From Streptococcus salivarius (lineage in GTDB: Bacteria; Bacillota; Bacilli; Lactobacillales; Streptococcaceae), in contig NZ_CP018187.1 in assembly GCF_009738225.1 (NCBI RefSeq), forward strand, positions 72,501 through 136,500: a stretch of DNA of 64,000 nucleotides. Reading direction: 5' to 3'. Each line of letters begins with the position of its first letter. The stretch's first letter is position 1. Below, piece by piece: positions 21,041-30,325 of the stretch. A program made the translations under genes and the position numbers. The notes beneath the pieces are model-generated. The model ran no database searches. It saw only the letters and a list, made by a program, of their open reading frames with translations, and had not been told where the DNA came from.

Positions 21041-21807
21041 CAGAAAATCAAGAATTGCAAGCTTTTGATGAAACTCTAAAAGAATTTTTAAAGGAACCAG
21101 ACCACTTTTTGACCAGTCTGGCTTTGGTTAATCACCTACAACGTACTCCCGTCTTGGCTGCCCAAGACCTCTACGCAGTTGAAGTGGAAGGCAAGAAGGT
21201 TGTTCCTGTCTTCACTAGTGAACAGGACTTACAATCTTTCAAAGCTACTCAAGAGAGTGCTCGAGAACAGACTTGGATAGAACGTTCAAGCTTAGATATC
21301 CTAACACAACTGGTTCAGGCAGAGCTTTTTGGTCTTGCTTTCAATTTAAAAGAGGATGGTGATTTCTCAAATACCACTCTTTTTGCAAGCAGTGAACTTA
21401 TCCAGTTTATCAACTATTTCACTCAGACGCTCAATAACCTTTTGGGTGAGGAAAATCAAAAGGCAGATTCTAAAGATAAGATTTATCTTGTCCCAGCCTT
21501 TGTTCACAAGCGCGAGGAAGATGGTCAGGATGACCGTTTCTTTGCGACCATGTCGAATGCAGAGGGACAGAGTTATGTGCCAGTGTTTACGAACTTAACG
21601 AGCTTTGCAAAATGGTACGGTAACGAAACTTTTGGCCTACCTTTCCGTAAGGCTAAAGGGACGATTTTACAATGGCCACTGTCAGAAATTTACCAGCCTT
21701 CAACAGGTGAAAATGAGTTGGATAAGGTTCAAGGTATTGTCATCAATCCGTTTGATGAGCAACCTGAGTTAGTCGATTGGTCTTATTTTGAGGGGGATAG
21801 CGAGTAG
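21037..21807 (+). CDS. SseB-domain protein
   Basis: A 256-residue cytoplasmic protein that resembles the SseB N-terminal domain family. The repeated unit [24 protein letters not shown] (about 50-70) recurs as [19 protein letters not shown] in the second half, so it seems to be a two-repeat SseB fold. Function in streptococci is unknown. It overlaps pnp by four bases and precedes cysE, a conserved streptococcal arrangement. Confidence 0.75.
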   Translation: MTENQELQAFDETLKEFLKEPDHFLTSLALVNHLQRTPVLAAQDLYAVEVEGKKVVPVFTSEQDLQSFKATQESAREQTWIERSSLDILTQLVQAELFGLAFNLKEDGDFSNTTLFASSELIQFINYFTQTLNNLLGEENQKADSKDKIYLVPAFVHKREEDGQDDRFFATMSNAEGQSYVPVFTNLTSFAKWYGNETFGLPFRKAKGTILQWPLSEIYQPSTGENELDKVQGIVINPFDEQPELVDWSYFEGDSE

Positions 21808-21893
21808 ACCTAGTGTTTACAGCTTTCCACTTTAAAGAAATAATAGGGCCACAACAAACAATAATAGCAATAATGATGTAAGGAGTGACCTAA

Positions 21894-22514
21894 ATGGGTT
21901 GGTGGAAAGAAAGTATTGATATAGTAAAGAAAAATGACCCAGCAGCTCGGACGAGTCTGGAGGTTCTTTTAACCTACCCTGGATTAAAAGCCTTGGCTGC
22001 TCATCGTATCTCACATTTTCTCTGGCGCCACCATTGTCGACTTTTAGCGCGTATGCATAGTCAGTTTTGGCGCTTCTGGACTCAAATCGAGATTCACCCA
22101 GGGGCTCAGATTGCTGAAGGTGTTTTCATTGACCATGGCTCAGGCCTTGTCATTGGTGAGACAGCTGTTGTGGAGAAGGGTGCTATGCTTTACCACGGTG
22201 TCACTTTAGGTGGTACTGGTAAAGATGTCGGAAAACGTCACCCAACCGTTCGTGAGGGTGCCTTGGTTTCAGCCCATGCTCAGGTCATAGGCCCTATTGA
22301 GATTGGAAAGAATTCTAAGGTCGGTGCGGCAGCTGTGGTTGTTGCGGATGTCCCAGAAGATGTTACAGTCGTTGGTGTTCCTGCTAAGGTTGTGCGTGTT
22401 CATGGTCAAAAGGATGAAGAAGTTATCCACGATATTGAAGAAGGACGTGAATACTATAGCGAAAAGCTAGAAGACCTTCTAAAAGCAGCTAGCTTTCACT
22501 CATCACGGCTATAA
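21894..22514 (+). CDS. cysE: Serine O-acetyltransferase
   Basis: Transfers acetyl from acetyl-CoA to L-serine, the first step of cysteine synthesis. The 206 residues have an alpha-helical N-terminus (WWKESIDIVKKNDPAARTS) followed by the left-handed parallel beta-helix with hexapeptide repeats. The active-site stretch DHGSGLVIGETAVV with YHGVTLGGTGK is intact. AAGGAG precedes the ATG. It lies upstream of cysS with two tiny membrane genes between, linking cysteine supply with its tRNA charging. Confidence 0.95.
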   Translation: MGWWKESIDIVKKNDPAARTSLEVLLTYPGLKALAAHRISHFLWRHHCRLLARMHSQFWRFWTQIEIHPGAQIAEGVFIDHGSGLVIGETAVVEKGAMLYHGVTLGGTGKDVGKRHPTVREGALVSAHAQVIGPIEIGKNSKVGAAAVVVADVPEDVTVVGVPAKVVRVHGQKDEEVIHDIEEGREYYSEKLEDLLKAASFHSSRL

Positions 22515-22526
22515 GGAAAGGAAACG

Positions 22527-22685
22527 ATGAAACTCTTTAGTTCAAAGGTGACTCGATTGACGGTCGTGGGCCCTCTTGCCCTTGTTTACATTGCTTTACA
22601 TAGAGCAGACTATAGCATGGCAGCCTTGTGGTTTTGCATTGCTCTTTTATGGGCTGGTCTTGTTTTTAAGCAACGTCACAAGTAA
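22527..22685 (+). CDS. Small membrane protein, 52 aa
   Basis: Begins MKLFSSKVTRLTVV and contains two hydrophobic stretches (about 10-23 and 31-45), ending in the basic KQRHK. The ATG has AAGGAAAGGA upstream and begins 12 bases after the cysE stop codon. I do not recognise a family. Good ribosome binding site and tight spacing make it a likely real gene. Confidence 0.65.
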   Translation: MKLFSSKVTRLTVVGPLALVYIALHRADYSMAALWFCIALLWAGLVFKQRHK

Positions 22686-22695
22686 TACTTGAGTT

Positions 22696-22863
22696 ATGAA
22701 AAATTTATTCAAAAACAATCCTTTTTTGGTCTTCTATATAGTTGGGAGTTTCCTTTCAGCTATGTCTCTCTTGGCTCAAGGTCAGCTGGTTGCGGCTATA
22801 TGGATTATCATTCTTGTGATACTCTTGTGTTTATACCTAAACCATATCAAGAATAAAAAATAG
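22696..22863 (+). CDS. Small membrane protein, 55 aa
   Basis: Begins MKNLFKNNPFLVFYIVG with two hydrophobic segments (about 9-25 and 32-48) and a basic C-terminus HIKNKK. It starts ten bases after the preceding small gene. No strong ribosome binding site is seen, so translational coupling is likely. It shares topology with its neighbour (positive inside, two spans), but the sequences are not clearly related. Confidence 0.55.
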   Translation: MKNLFKNNPFLVFYIVGSFLSAMSLLAQGQLVAAIWIIILVILLCLYLNHIKNKK

Positions 22864-22890
22864 TTTCCAGTTAATTGAAAGGAATCTCTA

Positions 22891-24234
22891 GTGATTAAAA
22901 TTTATGATACGATGACGCGTTCGCTCCGTGATTTTGTACCTTTGACAGAAAATGTTGTCAATATGTATGTCTGCGGACCAACAGTTTACAATTATATTCA
23001 TATCGGAAATGCCCGTTCAGCAGTAGCTTTTGATACTATTCGTCGTTATTTTGAGTATTGTGGCTACACAGTCAACTATATTTCTAACTTTACGGATGTA
23101 GATGATAAGATCATCAAGGCAGCCAATGAAGCTGGCATTTCAACTAAAGAATTGTCGGACAAGTTTATCGCGGCTTTTATGGAAGATATTGCACAGCTTG
23201 GCATTAAACCAGCGACACAAAATCCTCGTGTTATTAACTACATGGATGAAATCATTGCATTTGTGTCAACCTTGGTTGACAAAGGATTCGCCTATGTCTC
23301 TGAAGGTGATGTTTACTTCCGAGTAGCTAAGTCAAACAACTATGCTAAATTGGCTAACAAGACTTTGGAAGATCTTGAAATTGGTGCAAGCGGACGTACG
23401 GATGCTGAAACAGAACGTAAGGAGAATCCTCTGGATTTTGCCCTTTGGAAAGCTGCCAAAGAGGGAGAAGTTTCTTGGGACAGCCCGTGGGGACCAGGTC
23501 GTCCTGGTTGGCACATCGAATGTTCAGTTATGGCGACTGAAATCCTTGGAGATACCATCGACATCCATGGTGGAGGGGCAGACCTTGAGTTTCCACACCA
23601 TACCAATGAAATTGCCCAATCAGAAGCCAAAACTGGCAAGACCTTCGCCAACTACTGGATGCACAACGGTTTTGTCAATGTGGACAATGAGAAAATGTCA
23701 AAATCCTTAGGTAACTTTGTAACGGTTCATGATATGCTTAAGACAGTCGATGGTCAAGTGCTTCGCTTCTTCCTAGCAACACAACAGTACCGTAAGCCAA
23801 TTAACTTTACTGAAAAAGCTATTCATGATGCTGAAGTCAATCTTAAGTATTTGAAAAACACCCACAGCCTTCCATTGACAGATCAGGTGAATCAAGATGA
23901 GTTGCAAACTTATCTTGATGCCTTCCAAGAAGCTATGGATGATGACTTTAATACAGCGAATGGTGTGACTGTTCTGTTTGACATGGCCAAATGGATTAAT
24001 TCAGGCAATTATGACCAAACCGTTAAGGATGCTTTTGAAAAAATGCTCCAAGTCTTCGGTATTGTTTTCGAAGAAGAAGTCCTTGATGAAGATATCGAAA
24101 AACTCATTGAAGAGCGTCAAGCAGCGCGTGCCAACAAGGACTTTGCGACAGCAGACCGCATTCGCGATGAGTTGGCTGCTCAAGGTATCAAACTTCTTGA
24201 TACCAAGGAGGGCGTGAGGTGGACACGTGACTAA
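22891..24234 (+). CDS. cysS: Cysteinyl-tRNA synthetase
   Basis: Class I synthetase that charges tRNA-Cys. The 447 residues start at a GTG preceded by AAAGGA. Visible motifs are CGPTVYNYIHIGNARS (the HIGH-like HIGN and the zinc-ligand Cys), WHIECS and HGGGADLEFPHH for zinc and cysteine recognition, and EKMSKSLGN for KMSKS. The last codons overlap the start of mrnC by eight bases, as in other Firmicutes. Confidence 0.97.
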   Translation: MIKIYDTMTRSLRDFVPLTENVVNMYVCGPTVYNYIHIGNARSAVAFDTIRRYFEYCGYTVNYISNFTDVDDKIIKAANEAGISTKELSDKFIAAFMEDIAQLGIKPATQNPRVINYMDEIIAFVSTLVDKGFAYVSEGDVYFRVAKSNNYAKLANKTLEDLEIGASGRTDAETERKENPLDFALWKAAKEGEVSWDSPWGPGRPGWHIECSVMATEILGDTIDIHGGGADLEFPHHTNEIAQSEAKTGKTFANYWMHNGFVNVDNEKMSKSLGNFVTVHDMLKTVDGQVLRFFLATQQYRKPINFTEKAIHDAEVNLKYLKNTHSLPLTDQVNQDELQTYLDAFQEAMDDDFNTANGVTVLFDMAKWINSGNYDQTVKDAFEKMLQVFGIVFEEEVLDEDIEKLIEERQAARANKDFATADRIRDELAAQGIKLLDTKEGVRWTRD

Positions 24235-24628
24235 ACATCTTGATGTCAACCTTATTAATGGTATTGCTCTCGCTTTTGAGGGAGATGCTGTTTATTCCTT
24301 GTACATTCGCCGTCACCTGATTTTTCAAGGTCAGACCAAGCCAAATCAATTGCACCGTCTAGCTACACGCTATGTGTCGGCAAAGGCGCAGGCTAGTCTC
24401 ATTGAAAAAATGCTAGAGCAAGAGCTTTTGACTGAAAAAGAGCTAGATATCTATAAACGAGGTCGTAATGCGAATAGTCATACCAAGGCTAAAAATACAG
24501 ATGTCATTACCTACAAAATGTCAACAGGCTTCGAAGCAGTCATGGGCTATCTTCATATGACTGAGGATATTGCTCGCTTAGAGGAACTAATTGCTTGGTG
24601 TATTGACGAAGTTGAAAAAGAAATCTAA
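24227..24628 (+). CDS. mrnC: Mini-ribonuclease 3
   Basis: A 133-residue RNase III catalytic domain without a double-stranded-RNA-binding domain, used for 23S rRNA maturation. The family signature is AFEGDAVYSLYIRRHL, with the catalytic Asp. The later RGRNANSHTKAKNTDVITYKMSTGFEAVMGYLH holds the second conserved acidic region. It starts at a GTG inside cysS and is therefore translationally coupled. Confidence 0.93.
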   Translation: MTKHLDVNLINGIALAFEGDAVYSLYIRRHLIFQGQTKPNQLHRLATRYVSAKAQASLIEKMLEQELLTEKELDIYKRGRNANSHTKAKNTDVITYKMSTGFEAVMGYLHMTEDIARLEELIAWCIDEVEKEI

Positions 24629-24630
24629 AA

Positions 24631-24654
24631 ATTCTGCCGAGAGCAGGATTTTTT
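24631..24654 (+). terminator. Terminator after mrnC
   Basis: ATTCTGC and GCAGGAT form a 7-bp stem (one G-T pair) followed by six T. Confidence 0.75.
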
Positions 24655-24851
24655 GTTATTTAAAGGCTATAAAAATTGTGATAATTAGTTGAAACATCAA
24701 AATTTAGATTATTTGAGAATCAAAGTAATTCAGCGATTTGACAATAAAAAATAAGATGAAACTAATATTTAGCACCTTGAAAATGAGAAAGTTAAGGGGT
24801 GTCTGACACGTGTAAAACCCCGATGTTATAGCGTTTTTTAATAAAACTAAT

Positions 24852-24881
24852 TTGACAGAAAGTAAAAAAAAAGTCTATAAT
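24852..24881 (+). promoter_or_regulatory. Promoter of the secreted protein gene
   Basis: TTGACA and TATAAT are both perfect consensus boxes, spaced by 18 bases. The 200 bases before them are AT-rich and contain a CACGTG palindrome within an imperfect GGGG/CCCC hairpin near 24795-24823. Confidence 0.8.
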
Positions 24882-24917
24882 ATTAATAAATGAGACCATC
24901 TAAAAATGAGGAGGTGA

Positions 24918-26591
24918 ATGGAAATAGCTAAGAAAAAAGTTTTCTATACAACTTTTGCTGCTTTGATTTTATCTAGCTTTACGCTTCAAACAGGTAAAGC
25001 AGATGAAGTTCAGGTAAAATCTGATGAAGCTAAAATAGATTATGTTAATAGTGAGGCACCGACTCCAGTTGCTCCTCAAGCTGATCTTTCATCGGTAGGA
25101 GCTAAGGCAGAGCCAGCGAGTCAAGTAAGTTCAGTAGTGACCTCAACGTCACTGATGGTTGTCTCTTCAAGTGAGACAGATGAGGGGCTTCTTGAGGTAC
25201 ATTCTCAAGTTGATATCGTGGAGACTAGCGTTTCTACGACGACACCTCATTCAGAAGAGGCTCGTGCCCAAGCTTTTGGTGAGGATCGATCAGTAGCGGC
25301 GTCTGAACGAGGAGATGCAAACCCAACATCTGATTCTGAACAAGCTAAACCAAATATTGTGCTTACTTATGATAAGTCTCGTGAGGCTACAGCGACTGCA
25401 GAGTCACAAGCTGTGACTTCAATGTACAAGAGTGAAAGTACACTATATACATCAGAACTTGCTGGAAATACACATGATGTTATTGAAAAATCAGAGTATT
25501 CTTCATTGGATTCTCATAAGACATCTGTAAGTGCAACTCCTACTAGCCAAGCTATTGCAACTTCTGAAGTCGCTTCTGAGTCTGCAAGCACTGCTAGCTC
25601 TCTTGCATCTACGGCTCCAGAAACGAGTCAGTTAAATAATAATTCAGAAGATAGCTTAACTGTCCTCACGATTGGTTGGAAAGATTCATCATCAACTTCT
25701 GAGGTCTTTGAAACTTCTGAAGTGGTTTCTATGTTGCAAAGTGAGAGTTTGACCTATTCGTCAGAGGTAACCTTTACGGATGGACTTATCTCAGAAATCT
25801 TAGCGACTCCAATCACTTCTGAAGTATACACCGTTGTTCCAAAACGAGATAGTACTGGAGCGCTTCTTGAAGATCAATCTGCTGTTACAGGGAATACAGA
25901 CATTCTTTATTTAGCACGTGGTGAAATCTTTAACGTCAATTTTGATGTTAACAAGATGGAAGGTAAGAAGATTAAGGGCCTTAATCTAGTCCTTGATGGC
26001 AAACAAATTCATCATAGCTACTTTGTTGAAGGAACTCTGGATGAGGTCAATGCTGGTTTGAGTGCCTACCATTTGGCAGAACAAACGACTGGTATTCATA
26101 AAATGACCTTTGAGTTGATTGATACGAATAACAATATTCATTACCTGACACAGACTTTTAGCGTCTTCAATGAAGGCGAGCGTCCAGTGACACCTGATAG
26201 TTACCGTAGGAATCAGTATTCATCAACGACAACAATGACTGTACCGGTTACTTATAATACCAGTGCAAATAACTATACTGAGACCGCCAATCATATACAA
26301 GCTACGGCTGTTAATGAGTTGGCTGAGACAACTAGAGCGTTAACACAGCAATTAGCAGAACAAATTGCTGAGGTTTTGAGTGGTTGGTCTTCAGCGATTT
26401 CTGGAAATAATTCAACAAGCACAGGTTCAATTGATATCTTCCAAGCGGCAGGTAAAACCATTACTCAAGCTGCGAGAAAGATTGCAGAATCAATCTCAGA
26501 TCCAGATACAATTGGTAAGCAAGCTTTGGCTGCTGCAACTGTTGTTCTCGTTCTTCTAGTGCTTTACTTAGCAGCAATTACATTTATTTAA
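24918..26591 (+). CDS. Secreted Ser/Thr-rich membrane-anchored protein
   Basis: A 557-residue surface protein. A signal peptide (KKKVFYTTFAALILSSFTLQTGKA) is followed by a long low-complexity Ser/Thr/Glu region (about 30-300) with recurrent SEV and TSE motifs. A more structured domain (about 305-420, with GEIFNVNFDVNKMEGKKIKGLNL and GIHKMTFELIDTNNNIHYLTQTF) comes next, then an alanine-rich helical part and a C-terminal membrane span (VVLVLLVLYLAAITFI). There is no LPxTG motif, so sortase anchoring is not indicated. AGGAGGTGA abuts the ATG, an unusually perfect Shine-Dalgarno. Function unknown; adhesion or wall interaction is a guess. Confidence 0.8.
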   Translation: MEIAKKKVFYTTFAALILSSFTLQTGKADEVQVKSDEAKIDYVNSEAPTPVAPQADLSSVGAKAEPASQVSSVVTSTSLMVVSSSETDEGLLEVHSQVDIVETSVSTTTPHSEEARAQAFGEDRSVAASERGDANPTSDSEQAKPNIVLTYDKSREATATAESQAVTSMYKSESTLYTSELAGNTHDVIEKSEYSSLDSHKTSVSATPTSQAIATSEVASESASTASSLASTAPETSQLNNNSEDSLTVLTIGWKDSSSTSEVFETSEVVSMLQSESLTYSSEVTFTDGLISEILATPITSEVYTVVPKRDSTGALLEDQSAVTGNTDILYLARGEIFNVNFDVNKMEGKKIKGLNLVLDGKQIHHSYFVEGTLDEVNAGLSAYHLAEQTTGIHKMTFELIDTNNNIHYLTQTFSVFNEGERPVTPDSYRRNQYSSTTTMTVPVTYNTSANNYTETANHIQATAVNELAETTRALTQQLAEQIAEVLSGWSSAISGNNSTSTGSIDIFQAAGKTITQAARKIAESISDPDTIGKQALAAATVVLVLLVLYLAAITFI

Positions 26592-26599
26592 CATGCTTT

Positions 26600-26622
26600 G
26601 CCCTCGTAAGAGGGCTTTTTTT
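26600..26622 (+). terminator. Terminator after the secreted protein gene
   Basis: GCCCTC-GTAA-GAGGGC followed by seven T. Confidence 0.9.
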
Positions 26623-26638
26623 ATGATAGAATTAGCTT

Positions 26639-27382
26639 ATGAAAACAACTAAAGAATCAAGTCTAGACATTGTTTACGGTGTGCACGCCGTAACAGAGAG
26701 TCTAGAAGCAAATACTGGTAATAAACTCTATATTCAAGATGATCTTCGAGGGAAAAATGTTGATGCCATTAAGGCCTTGGCAGCTGAAAAGAAGGTTTCC
26801 ATCTCTTGGACACCTAAGAAAACCTTGTCTGATATGACAGGTGGGGCTGTGCATCAAGGTTTTGTTCTTCGTGTGTCAGAGTTCGCTTATTCTGAGCTCT
26901 CAGTTATTATGGATAAGGCTGAACAAGAGGAGAATCCTCTAGTCCTCATTTTAGATGGACTTAACGACCCTCATAACTTTGGTTCTATCCTACGTACAGC
27001 TGATGCTACTCAGGTGACAGGAGTTATTATTCCTAAGCATCGTGCTGTGGGGGTAACACCTGTCGTTGCCAAGACATCAACAGGGGCCGTGGAGCATATT
27101 CCCGTTGCCCGAGTGACTAATCTTAGCCAAACTCTTGATAAGCTTAAAGAAGCAGGCTTCTGGGTGTTTGGAACGGATATGGATGGGACCCCATCTCATA
27201 AATGGAATACAGCTGGAAAGGTTGCTCTTATCATTGGTAATGAAGGTAAGGGAATCTCTGCTAACATCAAGAAACAAGTGGATGAGATGATTACTATACC
27301 CATGAGTGGTCATGTGCAGAGCCTTAATGCCAGTGTGGCTGCAGCAGTTCTCATGTATGAAGTTTATCGAAACCGATTGTAA
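26639..27382 (+). CDS. rlmB: TrmH-family rRNA methyltransferase (RlmB)
   Basis: SPOUT-class enzyme expected to 2'-O-methylate a guanosine of 23S rRNA. The 247 residues start with a substrate-binding domain (DIVYGVHAVTESLEAN). The knotted catalytic domain follows, with motifs LDGLNDPHNFGSILRTADA, IIGNEGKGIS and IPMSGHVQSLNASVAAAVL. It is followed after two bases by the NYN nuclease gene and then degV, the usual Firmicute arrangement. Confidence 0.92.
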   Translation: MKTTKESSLDIVYGVHAVTESLEANTGNKLYIQDDLRGKNVDAIKALAAEKKVSISWTPKKTLSDMTGGAVHQGFVLRVSEFAYSELSVIMDKAEQEENPLVLILDGLNDPHNFGSILRTADATQVTGVIIPKHRAVGVTPVVAKTSTGAVEHIPVARVTNLSQTLDKLKEAGFWVFGTDMDGTPSHKWNTAGKVALIIGNEGKGISANIKKQVDEMITIPMSGHVQSLNASVAAAVLMYEVYRNRL

Positions 27383-27384
27383 CT

Positions 27385-27900
27385 ATGAAAAAAAGAATAC
27401 TTCTAGTTGATGGTTATAATATGATTGCCTTTTGGCAAGAAACCCGTCAACTCTTTAAGACCAATCAGCTTGATGAAGCTCGTGAAACATTGCTTCGTAA
27501 GCTCAATCATTATGCTAACTTTGAACATATTGATATTATCTGTGTGTTTGATGCCCAGTTTGTTCCAGGGAGCCGTCAGCGTTATGATCAGTATCGTATC
27601 AGTGTTATTTTTACTGAGGAAGATGAGACAGCAGATAGCTATATTGAGCGCGCAGCGGCTGAGATGAATACTGTTCAAAATTTAGTTGAAGTAGCAACTA
27701 GTGACTTAAATGAACAGTGGGCTATCTTTTCACAAGGAGCTTTACGTGTTTCGGCGCGTGAGTTGGAAGAGCGTGTCAATACTGTTAAGTCTGACTTAGA
27801 CAAGATGTCGGCACATATTGACTTAAAGACACCAAAACTACGTCCATGGGACGATGCACAATTAGGGAAATTACAGGACCTTTTAAATGAAATAGAATAG
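27385..27900 (+). CDS. NYN-domain ribonuclease (YacP/Rae1 family)
   Basis: A 171-residue PIN-like nuclease. It begins [13 protein letters not shown], the acidic NYN motif, with further acidic residues in IICVFDAQF and [14 protein letters not shown]. Bacillus Rae1 is a ribosome-associated endoribonuclease of this family, so the same role is inferred. It follows rlmB by two bases and precedes degV by eight, all in one operon. Confidence 0.88.
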   Translation: MKKRILLVDGYNMIAFWQETRQLFKTNQLDEARETLLRKLNHYANFEHIDIICVFDAQFVPGSRQRYDQYRISVIFTEEDETADSYIERAAAEMNTVQNLVEVATSDLNEQWAIFSQGALRVSARELEERVNTVKSDLDKMSAHIDLKTPKLRPWDDAQLGKLQDLLNEIE

Positions 27901-27908
27901 AGGGACAT

Positions 27909-28769
27909 ATGACATTTAATATTTTGACAGATTCCACAGCAGATCTAGATGAAAAATGGGCTCAGGAGAATAAGGTAGAGCTCGTTGGTTTGACCATTAC
28001 GCTTGATGATATTGCCTATGAGACCGTTGGTCCTAACCGTTTAACGAGTGACCGTCTCTTAGAACGTATGCAAGAAGGTAGTCAGCCCACCACAAGCCAG
28101 GTGAATGTTGGTCAATTTGAAGAATTTTTTCGTCGTCATGCTAAAAATGGTGATGCTCTTCTCTATATTGCCTTCTCATCAGTGCTTTCAGGTACTTATC
28201 AAAGTGCTGTTATGGCGCGTGACATGATTTTGGATGAATACCCAGAAGCTATCATTGAGATTGTAGATACCCTGGCGGCAGCAGGTGGGGAAGGTTATCT
28301 CTCTATCTTGGCGGCAGAAGCTCGTGACCAAGGTAAGAGCTTATCTGAAACGAAAGCTATGATTGAGGACATTCTGCCACGTTTACGGACCTATTTCTTA
28401 GTTGATGATCTCTACCATCTCATGCGTGGGGGACGTCTCTCAAAGAGCTCAGCTATTATTGGTAGTTTGATTAATATTAAACCTCTCCTTTGGTTAGATG
28501 CTTCAGGCAAGTTGGTTCCTCTGGCCAAGATCCGTGGACGTAAAAAAGCTATTAAAGAAATGGTCCTACAAGCTACCCAGGATATCGGACATAGCACAGC
28601 AATTGTTGCTTATGCCAATGATATTGAAGCGGCGGAGAATCTAAAAGAACAATTGTTAGCAGTTGACGGCATTGAGCAAATTCTCATTATGCCACTTGGG
28701 CCAGTTATTTCTACCCACGTCGGACCAGATACCTTGGCCGTCTTCACGATTGGTAAAGAAGCTAGATAG
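27909..28769 (+). CDS. DegV-family fatty-acid-binding protein
   Basis: A 286-residue cytoplasmic lipid-binding protein of the DegV/FakB family. It begins [15 protein letters not shown], and contains [13 protein letters not shown], the conserved [11 protein letters not shown] stretch for the fatty-acid carboxylate, and [16 protein letters not shown]. Relatives present fatty acids to the kinase FakA for phosphorylation. Which fatty acid this one holds cannot be told. AGGGA precedes the ATG. Confidence 0.9.
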   Translation: MTFNILTDSTADLDEKWAQENKVELVGLTITLDDIAYETVGPNRLTSDRLLERMQEGSQPTTSQVNVGQFEEFFRRHAKNGDALLYIAFSSVLSGTYQSAVMARDMILDEYPEAIIEIVDTLAAAGGEGYLSILAAEARDQGKSLSETKAMIEDILPRLRTYFLVDDLYHLMRGGRLSKSSAIIGSLINIKPLLWLDASGKLVPLAKIRGRKKAIKEMVLQATQDIGHSTAIVAYANDIEAAENLKEQLLAVDGIEQILIMPLGPVISTHVGPDTLAVFTIGKEAR

Positions 28770-28778
28770 AAAAAAGTG

Positions 28779-28806
28779 TCAGATAGGATTTCCTATCTGA
28801 TTTTTG
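28779..28806 (+). terminator. Terminator after degV
   Basis: TCAGATAGGA-TT-TCCTATCTGA is a perfect 10-bp hairpin followed by five T. Confidence 0.9.
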
Positions 28807-28868
28807 TTTTCTGAAATGATAGATTAATAGAATATAAAAAGATAATATATACAAAATGAATGATATAT

Positions 28869-28896
28869 TTGACATAACGTAAAATAATGCTATAAT
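28869..28896 (+). promoter_or_regulatory. Promoter of the membrane protein/XRE pair
   Basis: TTGACA, 16 bases, then TATAAT with an upstream TGC (extended -10). The ribosome binding site GGAGG follows at about 28910. Confidence 0.85.
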
Positions 28897-28921
28897 GAAT
28901 CTAGAAAATGGAGGAAACAAA

Positions 28922-29392
28922 ATGAAGAAGTCAAAGAAAAAAGTAGCTAGCACGATGGATGAACGTGCTCAGTTGATCAGCGGAGAATCTTCTGCTAGAG
29001 GTTATTGGATAGCCATGCTTGGTATGTTTGTAACGATTATGGTTGCTAGTAAGACACACTCCGTCGAATTAGTGCAGTCACTATTAATCATCACTTTCTT
29101 TGGTTCTATGTGCCTAGTATTAGTTCACAGCGTATCACGTAATGGGCATCCATGGTTGCTAGACAAAAAACTTGAGAAGAAGATGCTTATAATTTCCTGG
29201 GTAATGTGTTTTTTGGGAATTTTTATATTGCTAATGGGCCTCTTAAGTCTATTTCAGTCGTTTAAGATAGGGAAGAATCTTATGAGTAGTGTAGCATTTT
29301 TGACATTGGGTTTGACCCTTATTTGTGACTGCTGGGTTATTATTAAAAGAATTAAGAAAAACCGTTTGGAAGAACTAGAAGATGAAGAATAG
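28922..29392 (+). CDS. Unknown four-span membrane protein
   Basis: A 156-residue protein with a basic N-terminus (MKKSKKKV), about four membrane segments (residues 29-45, 51-68, 88-108 and 120-140) and a charged C-terminal tail KNRLEELEDEE. The ATG at 28922 follows GGAGG. An upstream in-frame ATG lies inside the promoter and is rejected. It is paired with a small XRE regulator nine bases downstream, a common streptococcal two-gene module of unknown role. Confidence 0.75.
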   Translation: MKKSKKKVASTMDERAQLISGESSARGYWIAMLGMFVTIMVASKTHSVELVQSLLIITFFGSMCLVLVHSVSRNGHPWLLDKKLEKKMLIISWVMCFLGIFILLMGLLSLFQSFKIGKNLMSSVAFLTLGLTLICDCWVIIKRIKKNRLEELEDEE

Positions 29393-29400
29393 GATTTTGA

Positions 29401-29601
29401 ATGAAAAATTTAAAATTAAAGTCAGCTCGTGTAGCAAAGGATCTCACTCAACAGGGGTTGGCAGATGCTATAGGAGTCTCTCGTCAGACTATCTCAGCTA
29501 TTGAAAAGGGAGACTACAACCCGACTATAAACCTGTGTATTGCTATCTGCAAAACTCTGGACAAAACTTTAGACCAGCTTTTTTGGGAATCTGAGGATTA
29601 A
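29401..29601 (+). CDS. XRE-family regulator, 66 aa
   Basis: A single Cro/CI-type helix-turn-helix: LKSARVAKDLTQQGLADAIGVSRQTISAIEKGDYNPTINLCIAICKTL. This resembles Bacillus YozG-like small regulators, which are normally made with a neighbouring membrane protein. It probably controls the two-gene unit from the promoter at 28869. The target is not shown by the sequence. Confidence 0.85.
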   Translation: MKNLKLKSARVAKDLTQQGLADAIGVSRQTISAIEKGDYNPTINLCIAICKTLDKTLDQLFWESED

Positions 29602-29690
29602 TTTGTACCCCCTTAGAGGTTAATTAGTTATGATTTCTAGTCTTATACCTTATAAAATTAGAGACTAAAAAAATACAAAAAATAAAAGAA

Positions 29691-29728
29691 AAACACCTCC
29701 AAATGACTTGCCTTGGACGTGTTTTTTT
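29691..29728 (+). terminator. Terminator after the XRE gene
   Basis: AAACAC/GTGTTT and TCCAA/TTGGA form a stem with one mismatch, ending in seven T. Confidence 0.8.
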
Positions 29729-29747
29729 GATATTATGTTAAACGGTA

Positions 29748-29825
29748 TTGTTTACCCCATTTGAAAGGCCCCGGAACCTTCCAAATACTTTTCGATGGGA
29801 AGGAACACCCATCACTCGTAAACAA
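29748..29825 (+). promoter_or_regulatory. L13-type leader of rplM-rpsI
   Basis: TTGTTTAC (29748-29755) and GTAAACAA (29818-29825) form a closing stem. They enclose one hairpin built on ATTTG/CAAAT with AAGG/CCTT and a second, GATGGG/CCCATC. This architecture and position match the L13 leader of Firmicutes, by which free L13 represses its operon. A covariance search would confirm it. Confidence 0.75.
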
Positions 29826-29851
29826 AAATCGAACTATATATAGGAGAAATC

Positions 29852-30298
29852 ATGAACAAAACAACATTTATGGCTAAACCAGGCCAAGTTGAACGTAAAT
29901 GGTATGTCGTTGACGCAACTGATGTGCCACTTGGACGTCTTTCTGCAGTAGTTGCTAGCGTACTTCGCGGAAAAAACAAACCAACTTTCACACCACACAC
30001 TGATACAGGTGACTTCGTAATCGTTATCAATGCTGAAAAAGTTAAATTGACTGGTAAAAAAGCAACTGATAAGATCTACTACACTCACTCAATGTACCCA
30101 GGTGGATTGAAACAAATCTCAGCAGGTGAACTTCGTTCTAAAAATGCTGTTCGTTTGATTGAAAAATCAGTTAAAGGTATGCTTCCACACAACACTCTTG
30201 GACGCGCACAAGGTATGAAATTGAAAGTCTTCGTTGGCGGTGAGCACACTCACGCTGCACAACAACCAGAAGTACTTGATATCTCAGGACTTATCTAA
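29852..30298 (+). CDS. rplM: 50S ribosomal protein L13
   Basis: A 148-residue large-subunit protein. It begins [30 protein letters not shown] and contains the diagnostic [18 protein letters not shown] stretch ([20 protein letters not shown]). The ribosome binding site is AGGAG. It is co-transcribed with rpsI 27 bases downstream. Codon use is biased to high expression. Confidence 0.98.
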   Translation: MNKTTFMAKPGQVERKWYVVDATDVPLGRLSAVVASVLRGKNKPTFTPHTDTGDFVIVINAEKVKLTGKKATDKIYYTHSMYPGGLKQISAGELRSKNAVRLIEKSVKGMLPHNTLGRAQGMKLKVFVGGEHTHAAQQPEVLDISGLI

Positions 30299-30325
30299 TT
30301 CTAAGAGGAAAGGAGCACTAATATA

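Noticed and set aside
24918..26591. LPxTG-anchored adhesin
   Set aside because: The C-terminus has a membrane span but no LPxTG motif and no positively charged tail after it.
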